The notes: generated from the letters alone by a model not told the origin. Positions 52,081-61,355 are shown, numbered from the stretch's first letter. The stretch: 64,000 nt of DNA from Symsagittifera roscoffensis (GCF_963678635.1 NC_087065.1:68696956-68760955); one strand, 5' to 3'. Made by a program: numbers and translations.

Positions 52081-52407
52081 CTACTCTGAGGTACCATGGT
52101 TCCTGCATTTACTCCCGTTGACTTTGTGCACTCGTACCAGTCCAGCTTGGGTGAGTTGGACATTCACCTTGCATACTTTACAACGTCTGACGGATACATC
52201 CGCTGCTTCACATGATCCGCATCGAAAAAACGTGAGATTGTTCGCTGCGTCCTCACTCTCGATGTTGACACATTTGCCGTGAAACCAGGAGTCGCAGGCA
52301 TCGCAGCCAACCATGAAACCATGCTCGTCTGGATTTCCACAGAAGCAGGATGTTGGTCGCTGGGATCCGATGCGCCCACGGGATTGAGTTGTCCGTGTCG
52401 ATGCCAT
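52081..52407 (-). pseudogene. Retrotransposon ORF, copy 2: PHD-finger N-terminus
   Basis: Starts at ATG 52,405-52,407, the first ATG after the short leader. Residues 21-66 form a complete C4HC3 PHD finger: C21, C23, C35, C38, H43, C46, C63 and C66, with the hallmark GCDACDSWFHGKC. A second putative zinc motif follows (C76, C79, H94, C101, H104). PHD fingers usually read histone tails or help in protein contacts; in retrotransposons they may guide the element to chromatin, which is inference here. The frame is cut by a TAG at 52,081-52,083 where copy 3 has a tyrosine codon, so the mutation is private to copy 2. Confidence 0.85.
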
Positions 52408-52525
52408 ATTGTGATATTCGTCAAGTCTTCAGCATGCCATCTGAAGTCTATTTAATAAGGTTATCACAACAATTAGGCTAATTGGGCGGATATAGGCGGA
52501 TATAGGCGGATATAGGCCAATTAGG
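52408..52525 (-). other. Copy 2 5' leader with GCGGATATAG repeats
   Basis: About 118 nt upstream of the PHD-ORF ATG. On the plus strand GCGGATATAG occurs three times in tandem (52,486-52,515) and once more at the junction (52,525-52,534), where it merges with the satellite box CGGATATAGCTT. The rest holds two AATTAGG-type words and an AT-rich stretch. No internal promoter motif is recognisable. Confidence 0.8.
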
Positions 52526-53050
52526 CGGATATAGCTTAAACATGCAAAAATATTGCGTTGAAAAAGCTTAACCATGGCGAGATAGTGAAGCCCGCATTCA
52601 AATATGTAATAGACAAGGTTGAGAATTTCACATTTTGTGAAAATTTTTCAAGTTACTTTCTTTCGAAATTTTTGAAAAATCTCAAAAATTGCCGTATCTC
52701 GTAAACTAAAAAGATTTGGTAACTCAAATATATAGGCCAAAATCGCAAAACTTGGGAAAGTTTTGACAGCATCTCATTATTTGGTTGTTAATTTCAAACT
52801 TGGGAAAATAAACATTGAATTTAAACTGGAAAATCGAAAAAAAAAACGTAACCATTGCAATATACGGATATAGCTTAAACATGCAAAAATAATACGTTGA
52901 AAAAGCTTAAACATGGCGAGATAGTGAAGCCTGCATTTAAATATATAAAAGAATATTGGGTTGTTAATTTCAAACTTGGGAAAATAAACATTGATTTTAC
53001 ACTGGAAAATCGAAAAAAAATCTTAACCATTGCAATATACTGATATAGCT
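52526..53050. repeat. Satellite spacer between retrotransposon copies 2 and 3
   Basis: 525 bp: A/B sequence with one B (52,612; its core is altered to ATATATAGGCCAAAATCG) and A modules. The last A module has the TTTACACTGG variant and CTGATATAGCT at the junction. The element-to-element period is 3,941 bp, so element plus spacer forms a composite tandem unit. Confidence 0.88.
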
Positions 53051-53278
53051 AAAAATAAACTATTCTAATGGAAATTATGTACAAATTGCATGTATAATTA
53101 TTTACAGGAATAACATAAAAACCATAAATCATCATGGTAGTATCACGCACCTTAAGAACCACTGTAAGAAGGCCGGATATGGACAACATAGACGATAGTG
53201 AAATGAACAGAAAGCAAGGTATGTACAAAATGTGAGTTTATGTACAAAATATAAACAGATGTTTAAAGGTAAACTGGC
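53051..53278 (-). other. Retrotransposon 3' untranslated region, copy 3
   Basis: About 228 nt, also at 49,110-49,337 and 47,294-47,521. It contains TATGTACAAA three times on the plus strand (near 53,087, 53,221 and 53,239) and ends in sense-strand TTTATTTTT without a poly(A) tail or a simple-repeat tail. The RT presumably recognises structure in this region to start copying, as known for R2-type elements; that is inference. Confidence 0.7.
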
Positions 53279-53671
53279 CTATTTGAGGAAATAATAAACG
53301 TCTGAGAGCGCGTCGCTATCTCCCAATGTCCCTAAGACAGACGCCGCGTTTCCAACTTGAATCGCAATGGAGATGCGTTGTTTCATGTAAAATGACGATT
53401 TTGGTTCTTGAGTAGTTTCGTTGAGTTTTCTACCCAGGGTCTTGAGAAATTTGAGCGTTTGTGGACCGCATCCGCCTTGAATCGCGAAAGAAACTGGGGC
53501 AAAAACGTATCCTCGATTTATTAAGTCAGCGTATTTAGAGGTTTTACGGTTTTCGGCTTCAGAGGCAGCAGAGAAATGAGATGCAGTGCCAGAGGACAGA
53601 CGGCTTGGTGCCAGGGCGTCGACAACAGTGGCATCCCATATGAATGACTGACTTCTCTCCCAAGGCACCAA
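53279..53671 (-). pseudogene. Retrotransposon restriction-like endonuclease C-terminus, copy 3
   Basis: 130 codons in a different frame from the upstream part: VPWERSQSFIWDATVVDAL near the start, then LAPSRLSSGTAS, FAPVSFAIQGGCGPQTLKF and VYYFLK at the end, followed by the stop next to the 3' untranslated region. Differences from copy 2 are few (e.g. QVGNAAS for QVENAAS). The layout KRPE, then WDATVVD, suggests the PD-(D/E)XK nuclease fold; I infer this from motif order, not from a search. Confidence 0.72.
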
Positions 53672-54594
53672 CTCTCTGGACGTTTCTGGTCTGCTGTGGA
53701 CATACCAGGAGGCTCGAGAACTGAAGGAATGTTGCTCGATCCTAAAGCTCGCTTCACTACATCGTTAATCATTGAGTGGCGCTGAAGCCTGCCGGCGCTT
53801 CTCCTGCACGAAAGACCGTGCCCTCCAAAAAGGTCGACGTGCTCACCACAACGGCAGACGTAAGGCTCACATATGGGGACACCAAGACGAAGAGCGAGAG
53901 ATATTCTGAGATGGATATTGGAAAGCTTGAGGCCCAAAGAACTTGACGGCAGGGCGGTGAGCCAAGCAGACTGTAGCTTACCCTCGAAAGACTTAAGGCG
54001 AATGCGAGATTTATCGTCAGGTGCGTCGGTGATCAGATTATTAAGCCGGGTTCTGTATACGGGGTCAGACCAAGACTTCTGAAAATTGTTCTCGGGGATA
54101 GTGGTGGAGCCAGAGAGCTCATACCATTGTGACAAGGCTCCTTCATACAAATGGTCTGAGAAAGGCTTATTTAGGATTTCGGAACAAAGGCGTGAAGAAC
54201 TGCCAACAGACGAGAGATACCCGCATACGGCAAGAACAGACGCATATCCTAATCCGAGACCACCTAAAGCTGCGGGAAGGGACGTTTGCTTGCGGGCGTC
54301 AGTATCAAGTCTTATGTTGCAGATGCTCTCGAGGCTGGAGTAGAGGATGTCGTCGTATTTAGCTAAGAGTTCAGGGTAGTTGAAACACGGAGAGGAGCGA
54401 AGGATATATAACAACTTCGGGATAGAAAACGAACTCTTCAAAGGAAAGAAAGCATGATGAGCCTCGATGTTTTTCAGACGCAAAAACATGCGCTCCAAAT
54501 CAGCTATCTTGTCACTGAGAGCATTGGAGATGGCAAGATTCCCTACAGGAGCCCCCAGGATTATCAAGTTGTCGATGCCCGGAGTTTCTATCAA
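53672..54594 (-). pseudogene. Retrotransposon post-RT region, zinc knuckle and start of endonuclease, copy 3
   Basis: Open frame from about 54,594; it continues in the wrong frame to 53,521. Sequence features: ILGAPVGNLAISNALSDKI, an RT-thumb-like helical region, SLPAALGGLGLGYASV, then a zinc knuckle C247-x-C249-x9-H259-x3-C263, RHSMINDVVKRAL and KRPE. A private 1-nt loss in a G run near 54,596 (GGGG in copy 2, GGG here) separates it from the preceding SEFNKIS segment. The zinc knuckle followed by RH and RPE motifs matches the usual order upstream of a restriction-like endonuclease. Confidence 0.82.
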
Positions 54595-54694
54595 CGGGAG
54601 ATCTTGTTGAACTCTGACAAGATGAGCGACTTTTGTGTCTCCGATGAGTTGCCTAAAAAATACAGCTCGCAGTTGTCGGGACGGACCTCGAGAC

Positions 54695-55579
54695 CTAACT
54701 TGGCACTTCGGAGATGATCATGCGGAAGTCGCGCAGAACGATGGCGTAATCTCCGCCTAAGTTACTATCGTCTAGATACCACAGGTTCAACTCTGATTCG
54801 ACTTCGTGGGTGATTTCGTTCACAGTATCACAGAAAATTGGCGGTGCCTCAGGGTCGCCTTGCTGACCACCTTCGTCTGAAGACAAAGCGGAATCACCGA
54901 TGAAAAGATGTGATGCGGAGTCATAAGCTGCGTGCGTATAAGGATAAAGACCCGGATAACGCTCGTGAATCAGAGAAAAAAACTTGTTCCGGGAGATGGA
55001 ATTGAACGCGTTCTTGAAATCTATTTTGAGAATGACCTTGCCGCTACTTTCAATATTGTCATGTAAGTACATTCGCGTGGCATGGACTGCAGCCTCTGCT
55101 CCTCGAGGCGTGCCATAGCCTAGTTGACGGGCGCCGTATGACTCTTTTCTAGCAGTTGAGTACGCGCGTCCACCACATTTGGAGGCCAATCTGCGGAAGA
55201 CGTTTCGCGCAGCAATGGGACGAACTCCTCCAGTCTTCTTGCTCACGGCGAACAGATTAGTTCCACACACAAACGGGCGAATGAGAACCGGAACTTTTCC
55301 TGCCAGAACGATGTTGATAAAAGACGTGAGACTACTCAAGAAGGGCTGTGAGGCTTCTCCACGTTGACTGATTAGGTCTTTAAGAATCTGCGGAGTCACT
55401 CGATCAGGCCCAGCAGCAGAACCAGAAGGAAAAGACTGAATGGCTTTGGAGACACTAGAGACGCGGCAAACAACCGGAGACTCTGAAGAAGGGACTGGAA
55501 TGGAGGAGACAGCATTGGAACGCGGGGGATGTTTTTTCCTCAGCTCGTCCACAACAGCAGGGTCACCAGGATCCACCAT
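54695..55579 (-). pseudogene. Retrotransposon reverse transcriptase, copy 3 (motifs intact)
   Basis: 294 codons beginning at ATG 55,577-55,579; this ATG may be internal to a longer ancestral ORF. Motifs: GSAAGPDRVTPQ at residues 53-64, SKKTGGVRPIAARNVFRRL at 113-131, motif A KIDFKNAFNSI with catalytic D187, motif B GGQQGDPEAPP at 237-247, and motif C YLDD at 268-271 (54,767-54,778). The protein would copy RNA into cDNA at the nicked target. The frame stops at TAG 54,695-54,697 because of a frameshift, and homologous sequence (LGLEVRPDNCELYFLG) continues in another frame. RT identity is secure; the clade is not resolved by eye. Confidence 0.92.
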
Positions 55580-55588
55580 TTCCTCATC

Positions 55589-56347
55589 TTAGGAGGCAAC
55601 ACGAATGGCGCCTTTGATGTCGGAGGCTTCTATCTTCACAGAGACGCGCTTGCTCAGCTCTTCAGACGGAGACTGCGTGGAAGGCTTAGGTTTCCTCGCT
55701 TTCTTTTGATCGCGAGTGGCTGGGGCTTCTTCACCAGACTGGAAAGCACAAATCCGCTCATTGACTTTGGAAGCTAGTGACTGACTGATATTTTTATCCT
55801 TCTTGGTTACTGATAGGCATTTACCTATAAGAGTAAATAAACTGCACCAATGGGACAAAAGATCCGGCTGTGAACAGATTTTGTCAAAAACAGTAATAAA
55901 AGCACGGGCTAAGTTGTTCCGTGAGGCTTTAGGAACACGCTTGAGGCAGTCAAGTCTATCAGAACAAAAAGCACGCAAGAGTTTTATGCACTGTGGTTCG
56001 TTGACAGAACTTACTACGTCGTACTCTGAGGTACCATGGTTCCTGCATTTACTCCCGTTGACTTTGTGCACTCGTACCACTCCAGCTTGAGTGAGTTGGA
56101 CATTCACCTTGCATACTTTACAACGTCTGACGGGTACATCCGCTGCTTCACATGATCCGCATCGAAAAAACGTGAGATTGTTCGCTGCGTCCTCACTCTC
56201 GATGTTGACACTTTTGCCGTGAAACCAGGAGTCGCAGGCATCGCAGCCAACCATGAAACCATGCTCGTCTGGATTTCCAAAGAAGCAGGATCTTGGTCGC
56301 TGGGATCCGATGCGCCCACTGGATTGAGTTGTCCGTGTCGATGCCAT
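55589..56347 (-). pseudogene. Retrotransposon ORF, copy 3: PHD finger and linker
   Basis: 252 codons from ATG 56,345-56,347 to TAA 55,589-55,591. The PHD finger (residues 21-66) is degenerate: the second ligand C23 is F and C46 is S, while C21, C35, C38, H43, C63 and C66 remain. The second putative zinc motif (C76, C79, H94, C101) is intact. A helical segment and the basic KKARKPKPS stretch follow. With two zinc ligands lost this finger probably cannot fold, whereas copy 2 retains all eight. After the TAA, the next ORF continues in the same frame only three codons before its ATG. Confidence 0.87.
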
Positions 56348-56465
56348 ATTGTGATATTCGTCAGGTCTTCAGCATGCCATCTGAAGTCTATTTAATAAGG
56401 TTATCACAACAATTAGGCTAATTGGGCGGATATAGGCGGATATAGGCGGATATAGGCCAATTAGG
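56348..56465 (-). other. Copy 3 5' leader with GCGGATATAG repeats
   Basis: Same layout as in copy 2: three tandem GCGGATATAG units at 56,426-56,455, a fourth at the junction 56,465-56,474, and flanking AATTAGG words. The right edge runs straight into module A at CGGATATAGCTT. Confidence 0.8.
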
Positions 56466-58328
56466 CGGATATAGCTTAAACATGCAAAAATAATACGTTG
56501 AAAAAGCTTAACCATGGCGAGATAGTGAAGCCCGCATTGAAATATATAAAAGAATATTGGGTTGTTAATTTCAAACTTGGGAAAATAAACATTGATTTTA
56601 AACTGGAAAATCGAAAAAAAAATCTGAACCATTGCAATATACGGATATGGCTTAAACATGCAAAAATATTACGTTGAAAATGCTTAACCATGACGAGATA
56701 GTGAAATCCGCATTTAAATATATAATAGATCATTGGGTTGTTAATTTCAAACTTGGGAAAAAAAACAGTGATTTTAAACTGGAAAATCGAAAAAAAATCT
56801 TAACCATTGCAATATACGAATATAGCTTAAACGTGCAAAAATATTACGTTGAAAAAGCTCAACCATGGCGAGATAGTGAAGCTCGCATTCAAATATATGA
56901 TAGACAAGGTTGAGAATTTCACATTTTGTGAATTTTTTTCAAGTTACTTTTTTTCGAAATTTTTGAAAAATCTCAAAAATTGCCGTATCTCGTAAACTAA
57001 AAAGCTTTGGTAACTCAAATATGGAGGCCAAAATTTAAAAACCTGGGGAAGTTTTGACAGCATCTCAAAATTTGGTTGTTAATTTCAAACTTGAGAAAAT
57101 AAACATTGAATTTAAACTGGAAAATCGAAAAAAAATCTTAACCATTGCATTATACGGATATAGCTTAAACATGCAAAAATAATACGTTGAAAAAGCTTAA
57201 CCATGGCAAGATAGTGAAGCCCGCATTGAAATGAATAATAGAATATTGGGTTGTTAATTTCTAACTTGGGAAAATAAACATTGATTTTAAACTGGAAAAT
57301 CGAAAAAAAAATCTCAACCATTGCAATATACGGATATAGCTTAAACATGCAAAAATAGTACGTTGAAAAAGCTTAACCATGGCGAAATAGTGAAGCCCGC
57401 TTTTAAATATATAATAGATATATAATAGAAAATTGGGTTGTCAATTTCAAATTTGGGAAAATAAACATTGAATTTAAACTGGTAAATCGAAAAAAAAAAT
57501 CTTAACCATTGTAATATACGGATAAAGCTTAAACATGCTAAAATAATAAGTTGAAAAAGCTTAACCATGGCAAGATAGTGAAGCCCGCATTTAAATAAAT
57601 AGTAGAATATTGGGTTGTTAATTTCAAACTTGGGAAAATAAACATTGATTTTAAACTGGAAAACCGAAAAAAAATGCTTAACCATTGCAATTTACGGATA
57701 TAGCTTAAGCATGCAAAAATAATACGTTGAAAAAGCTTTACCATGGCAAGATAGTGAAGCCCAAATTTGAATATAATAGATACATAAAATAAAATTGGGT
57801 TGTTAATTTCAAACTTGGGAAAATAAACATTGAATTTAAACTGGAAAATCGAAAAAAAAATCTTAACCATTGCAATATACGGATATAGCTTAAACATGCA
57901 AAAAATAAAACGTTGAAAAAGCTTAACCAAGGCAAGATTGTGAAACCTGCATTTAAATTTATAATAGAATAATGCGTTGTTAATTTCAAACTTGGGAAAA
58001 TAAACATTGATTTTAAATTGTAAAATCGAAAAAAAAATCTTAACCATTGCAATATACGGATATAGCTTAAGCATGCAAAAATAATACGTTGAAAAAGCTT
58101 TACCATGACGAGATAGTGAAGTCCGCATTTGAATATATAGTAGATATATAAAAGAAAATTGGGTTGTTAATTTCAAACTTGGGAAAATAAACATTGAGTT
58201 TTAACTGGATAATCGAAAAAAAAACCTTAACCATTGCAATATACGGATATAGCTAAAACATGCAAAATAATACGTTGAAAAAGCTTAACCATGGCGAGAT
58301 AGTGAAGCCCGCTTTCAAATATATGAAA
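56466..58328. repeat. Satellite array, block 8 (right of the retrotransposons)
   Basis: A modules with one B (56,903). Variants include GTGAAATCCGCATTT, TAATATACGGATAAAGC and ATAATGCGTTGTT. The segment from about 57,930 to 58,350 is repeated at about 60,540-60,960, carrying the GATTGTGAA, ATAATGCG and TTAAATTGTAAAATCG variants. The final A module ends in GCTTTCAAATATATGAAAG, which always precedes a C cassette. Confidence 0.85.
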
Positions 58329-58757
58329 GATATAATAGATAATAAATTAATTGAAATAACCCAAAATTAAATTGCAAAATTGCACAATTAATTGCAAGCA
58401 CGAACCATTACGCTTGGTTAACAACGTTTGACACGAGTTCACTCTGTATAATTAATCAATATTTTCTGCAAGTTTTAGAAAAAATCACAAAAAACGTAAT
58501 ATCTCGAAAATTACAAGGATTTGAGCAGTCATATTTGGAGGCAAGATTTGCAATGCTTGATAGTACTCTGACAGTACCCAACTACAGGGTTGGGAGTTTC
58601 AGACTTTGCGAATAAAAAGTAATACATTTTCTGAGAATTTTTGAAAAAAAAAAATCATAAAAAACGTCATATCACGAAAACTACAAAGATTTGAGAAGTG
58701 AGAATTGGAGGCAAGATTTGCAACACCTGAGAGCACCCTGACAGCTACCAACTACAA
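58329..58757. repeat. C cassette, copy 1 (C-head, C-a, C-b)
   Basis: C-head (58,329-58,424) starts GATATAATAGATAATAAATT and includes AATTGCAAGCACGAACCATT. C-a (58,425-58,586) and C-b (58,587-58,757) each hold a diverged B-like unit: TATCTCG or TATCACG, AAA(A/T)T(T/A)ACAA, GATTTGAG, TTGGAGGCAAGATTTGCAA and GACAG. A normal B follows directly. Confidence 0.88.
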
Positions 58758-59089
58758 GGGTGAGAATTTCATATTTTGTGAAATTTTTTCAAGTTACTTT
58801 TTTTCGAAACTTTTGAAAAATCTCAAAAATTGCCGTATCTCGTAAACTAAAAAGATTCGGTAACTCAAATATGGAGGCCAAAATCGCAAAACCTGGGGAA
58901 CTTTTGACAGCATGTCAATATTTGGTTGTTAATTTCAAACTTGGGAAAATAAACATTGAATTTAAACTGGAAAATCGAAAAAAAATCTTAACCATTGCAA
59001 TATACCGAAATAGCGTAAACATGCAAAAAAATACGTTGAAAAAACTTAACCATGGCAAGAAAGTGAAGCCCGCTTTCAAATATATGAAA

Positions 59090-59352
59090 GATATAATAGA
59101 TAATAATTTAATTGAAATAACCCAAAAATAAATTGCAAAATTGTACAATTAATTGCAAGCACGAACCATTACGCTTGGTTAACAACGTTTGACACGAGTT
59201 CACTCTGTATAATTAATCAATATTTTCTGAAAATTTTAGAAAAAATCACAAAAAACGTAATATCTCGAAAATTACAAGTATTTGAGCAGTCATATTTGGA
59301 GGCAAGATTTGCAATGCTTGATAGTACTCTGACAGTACCCAACTACAGGGTT
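59090..59352. repeat. C cassette, copy 2 (lacks C-b)
   Basis: C-head and C-a are present. After AACTACAGGGTTGGGAATTTC the sequence switches to B (ATATTTTATGAAATTTTTTC), so C-b is missing. The join lies in the GGTTGRGARTTTC box shared by C-b and B, as expected for unequal exchange between related units. Confidence 0.85.
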
Positions 59353-59812
59353 GGGAATTTCATATTTTATGAAATTTTTTCAAGTTACTTTTTTTCGAAA
59401 CTTTTGAAAAATCTCAAAAATTGCCGTATCTCGTAAACTAAAAAGATTTGGTAACTCAAATATAGAGGCCAAAATCACAAAACATGGGGAAGCTTTGACA
59501 GCATCTCAATATTTGGTTCTTAATTTCAAACTTGGGAAAATAAACATTGAATTTAAACTGGAAAATCGAAAAAAAATTTTAACAATTGCAATATACGGAT
59601 ATAACTTAAACATGCAAAAATAAGACGTTGAAAAAGCTTAACCATGGCGAAATAGTGAATCCCGCATTTAAATATATAATAGATTTAAACTGGAAAATCG
59701 AAAAAAATCTTAACCATTGCAATATACGGATATAGCTTAAACATGCAAAAATAAGACGTTGAAAAAGCTTAACCATGGCGAGATAGTGAATCCCGCATTC
59801 AAATATATGATA

Positions 59813-60238
59813 GATATAATAGATAATAGATTAATTGAAACCGCCTAAAATTAATTTGCAAAATTGTACAATTAATTGCAAGCGAGAACCATCACGCTTG
59901 GTTAACAACGTTTGACATGAGTTCACTCTGTATAATTCATTAATATTTTCTGAAAATTTTAGAAAAAATCACAAAAAACAGAATATCTCGAAAACTACAA
60001 GAATTTGAGCAGTCATATTTGGAGGCAAGATTTGCAATGCTTGATAGTACTCTGACAGTACCCAATTACAGGGTTGGGATCTTCAGACTTTGCGAAAAAA
60101 AGTAATAATTTTTCTGAAAATTTTTGAAAAAAAATCATAAAAAACTTCATATCTCAAAAAATACAAAGATCTGAGAAGTTAGATTTGGAGGCAAGGTTCG
60201 CAACACCTGAGAGCACCCTGACAGCACCCAACTACAAG
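59813..60238. repeat. C cassette, copy 3 (second subfamily)
   Basis: Full C-head, C-a and C-b. Subfamily marks shared only with copy 6: GAAACCGCC, AAGCGAGAACCATCACGC, TGACATGAGTTC, TAATTCATTAATATT, AAGATCTGAGAAG, GGCAAGGTTCGC and a B opening with GAAATTTGTTTTTGGTC. The preceding A module is cut short at 59,683: TAATAG joins ATTTAAACTGG. Confidence 0.88.
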
Positions 60239-60937
60239 GTTGAGAATTTCATATTTTGTGAAATTTGTTTTTGGTCAAGTTACTTTTTTTCGAAACTTCT
60301 GAAAAATCTCGAAAATTGCCGTATCTCGTAAACTAAAAAGGTTTGGTAACTCAAATATGGAGGCCAAAATCGCAAAACCTGGGGAAGTTTTGACAGCATC
60401 TTAATATTTGGTTGTTAATTCCAAACTTGGGAAAATAAACATTGAACCTAAACTGGAAAATCGAAAAAAAAATCTTAACCATCGCAAAATACGGATATAG
60501 CTTAAACATGCAAAAATAATACGTTGAAAAAGATAACCATGGCAAGATTGTGAAGCCTTCATTTAAATTTATAATAGAATAATGCGTTGTTAATTTCAAA
60601 CTTGGGAAAATAAACATTGATTTTAAATTGTAAAATCGAAAAAAAAATCTTAACCATTGCAATATACGGATATAGCTTAAGCATGCAAAAATTATACGTT
60701 GAAAAAGCTTTACCATGACGAGATAGTGAAGTCCGCATTTGAATATATAATAGATATATAAAAGAAAATTGGGTTGTTAATTTCAAACTTGGGAAAATAA
60801 ACATTGAGTTTTAACTGGATAATCGAAAAAAAACCTTAACCATTGCAATATACGGATATAGCTTAAACATGCAAAATAATACGTTGAAAAAGCTTAACCA
60901 TGGCGAGATAGTGAAGCCCGCTTTCAAATATATGAAA

Positions 60938-61355
60938 GATATAATAGATAATAAGTTAATTGAAATAACCCAAAATTAAATTGCAAAATTGTACAATTAA
61001 TTGCAAGCACGAACCATTACGCTTGGTTAACAACGTTTGACACGAGTTCACTCTGTATAATTAATCAAAATTTTAGAAAAAATCACAAAAAACGTAATAT
61101 CTCGAAAATTACAAGAATTTGAGCAGTCATATTTGGAGGCAAGATTTGCAATGCTTGATAGTACTCTGACAGTACCCAACTACAGGGTTGGGAATTTCAG
61201 ACTTTGCGAAAAAAAAGTAATACATTTTCTGAAAATTTTTGATAAAAAAAATCATAAAAAACGTCATATCACAAACACTACAAAGATTTGAGAAGTGAGA
61301 TTTGGAGGCAAGATTTGCAACACCTGAGAGCACCCTGACAGCTACCAACTACAAG
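60938..61355. repeat. C cassette, copy 4
   Basis: First subfamily (GAAATAACCC, AAGCACGAACC). Compared with copy 1 it lacks TATTTTCTGCAAG, going from TAATCAA to AATTTTAGAAAAAATC. It is duplicated as copy 5 at an offset of 922 bp. B after it opens GAGAATTTCAAAAAAGTG. Confidence 0.88.

Larger units (their letters stand above)
49110..52525 (-). mobile_element. Non-LTR retrotransposon, copy 2 (near full length, 3.4 kb, inactive)
   Basis: Minus strand: 5' end at 52,525 and 3' end at 49,110. Order along the element: about 118-nt 5' leader containing GCGGATATAG repeats, PHD-finger region, reverse transcriptase, zinc knuckle and restriction-like endonuclease, about 230-nt 3' untranslated region without poly(A). 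Base composition is much more GC-rich than the satellite. Both ends abut the satellite box CGGATATAGCT (49,098-49,109 region and 52,526-52,536), giving an 11-bp direct repeat like a target-site duplication. Several stops, a catalytic-residue loss and frameshifts make it non-functional. The clade is not assigned; a PHD finger plus a restriction-like endonuclease recalls RLE-bearing non-LTR elements (R2/CRE/R4-type groups). Confidence 0.88.
53051..56465 (-). mobile_element. Non-LTR retrotransposon, copy 3 (near full length, 3.4 kb, inactive)
   Basis: Minus strand, 5' end at 56,465 and 3' end at 53,051, length 3,415 bp against 3,416 bp for copy 2. It is nearly identical to copy 2 throughout. Same boundaries against the satellite box GATATAGCT. 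It keeps the longest coding stretches of the three copies: 252, 294, 357 and 130 codons in four pieces. Lesions shared with copy 2 are a TAA after the linker, a frameshift after the RT and a frameshift in the endonuclease. Private lesions are a 1-nt loss near 54,596 and loss of two PHD cysteines. Confidence 0.9.

Noticed and set aside
52470-52530. Telomere-like TTAGGC words in the 5' leader of copies 2 and 3
   Set aside because: Only isolated words (ATTAGGC, AATTAGG), not a tandem TTAGGC array; the repeated word is GCGGATATAG.
49932-56090. Plus-strand open frames of 60-139 codons inside copies 2 and 3
   Set aside because: They are antisense to the retrotransposon coding frames, recur only because the copies are duplicates, and show no domain.
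49110-56465. LTR retrotransposon or DNA transposon
   Set aside because: There are no long terminal repeats or terminal inverted repeats, and no integrase or transposase. RT motif spacing and the C-terminal zinc knuckle plus nuclease motifs fit a non-LTR element.
57538-58194. 218-codon minus-strand open frame, the longest in the satellite
   Set aside because: It is a chain of A modules read in alternating frames and has no similarity to a protein family that I recognise.
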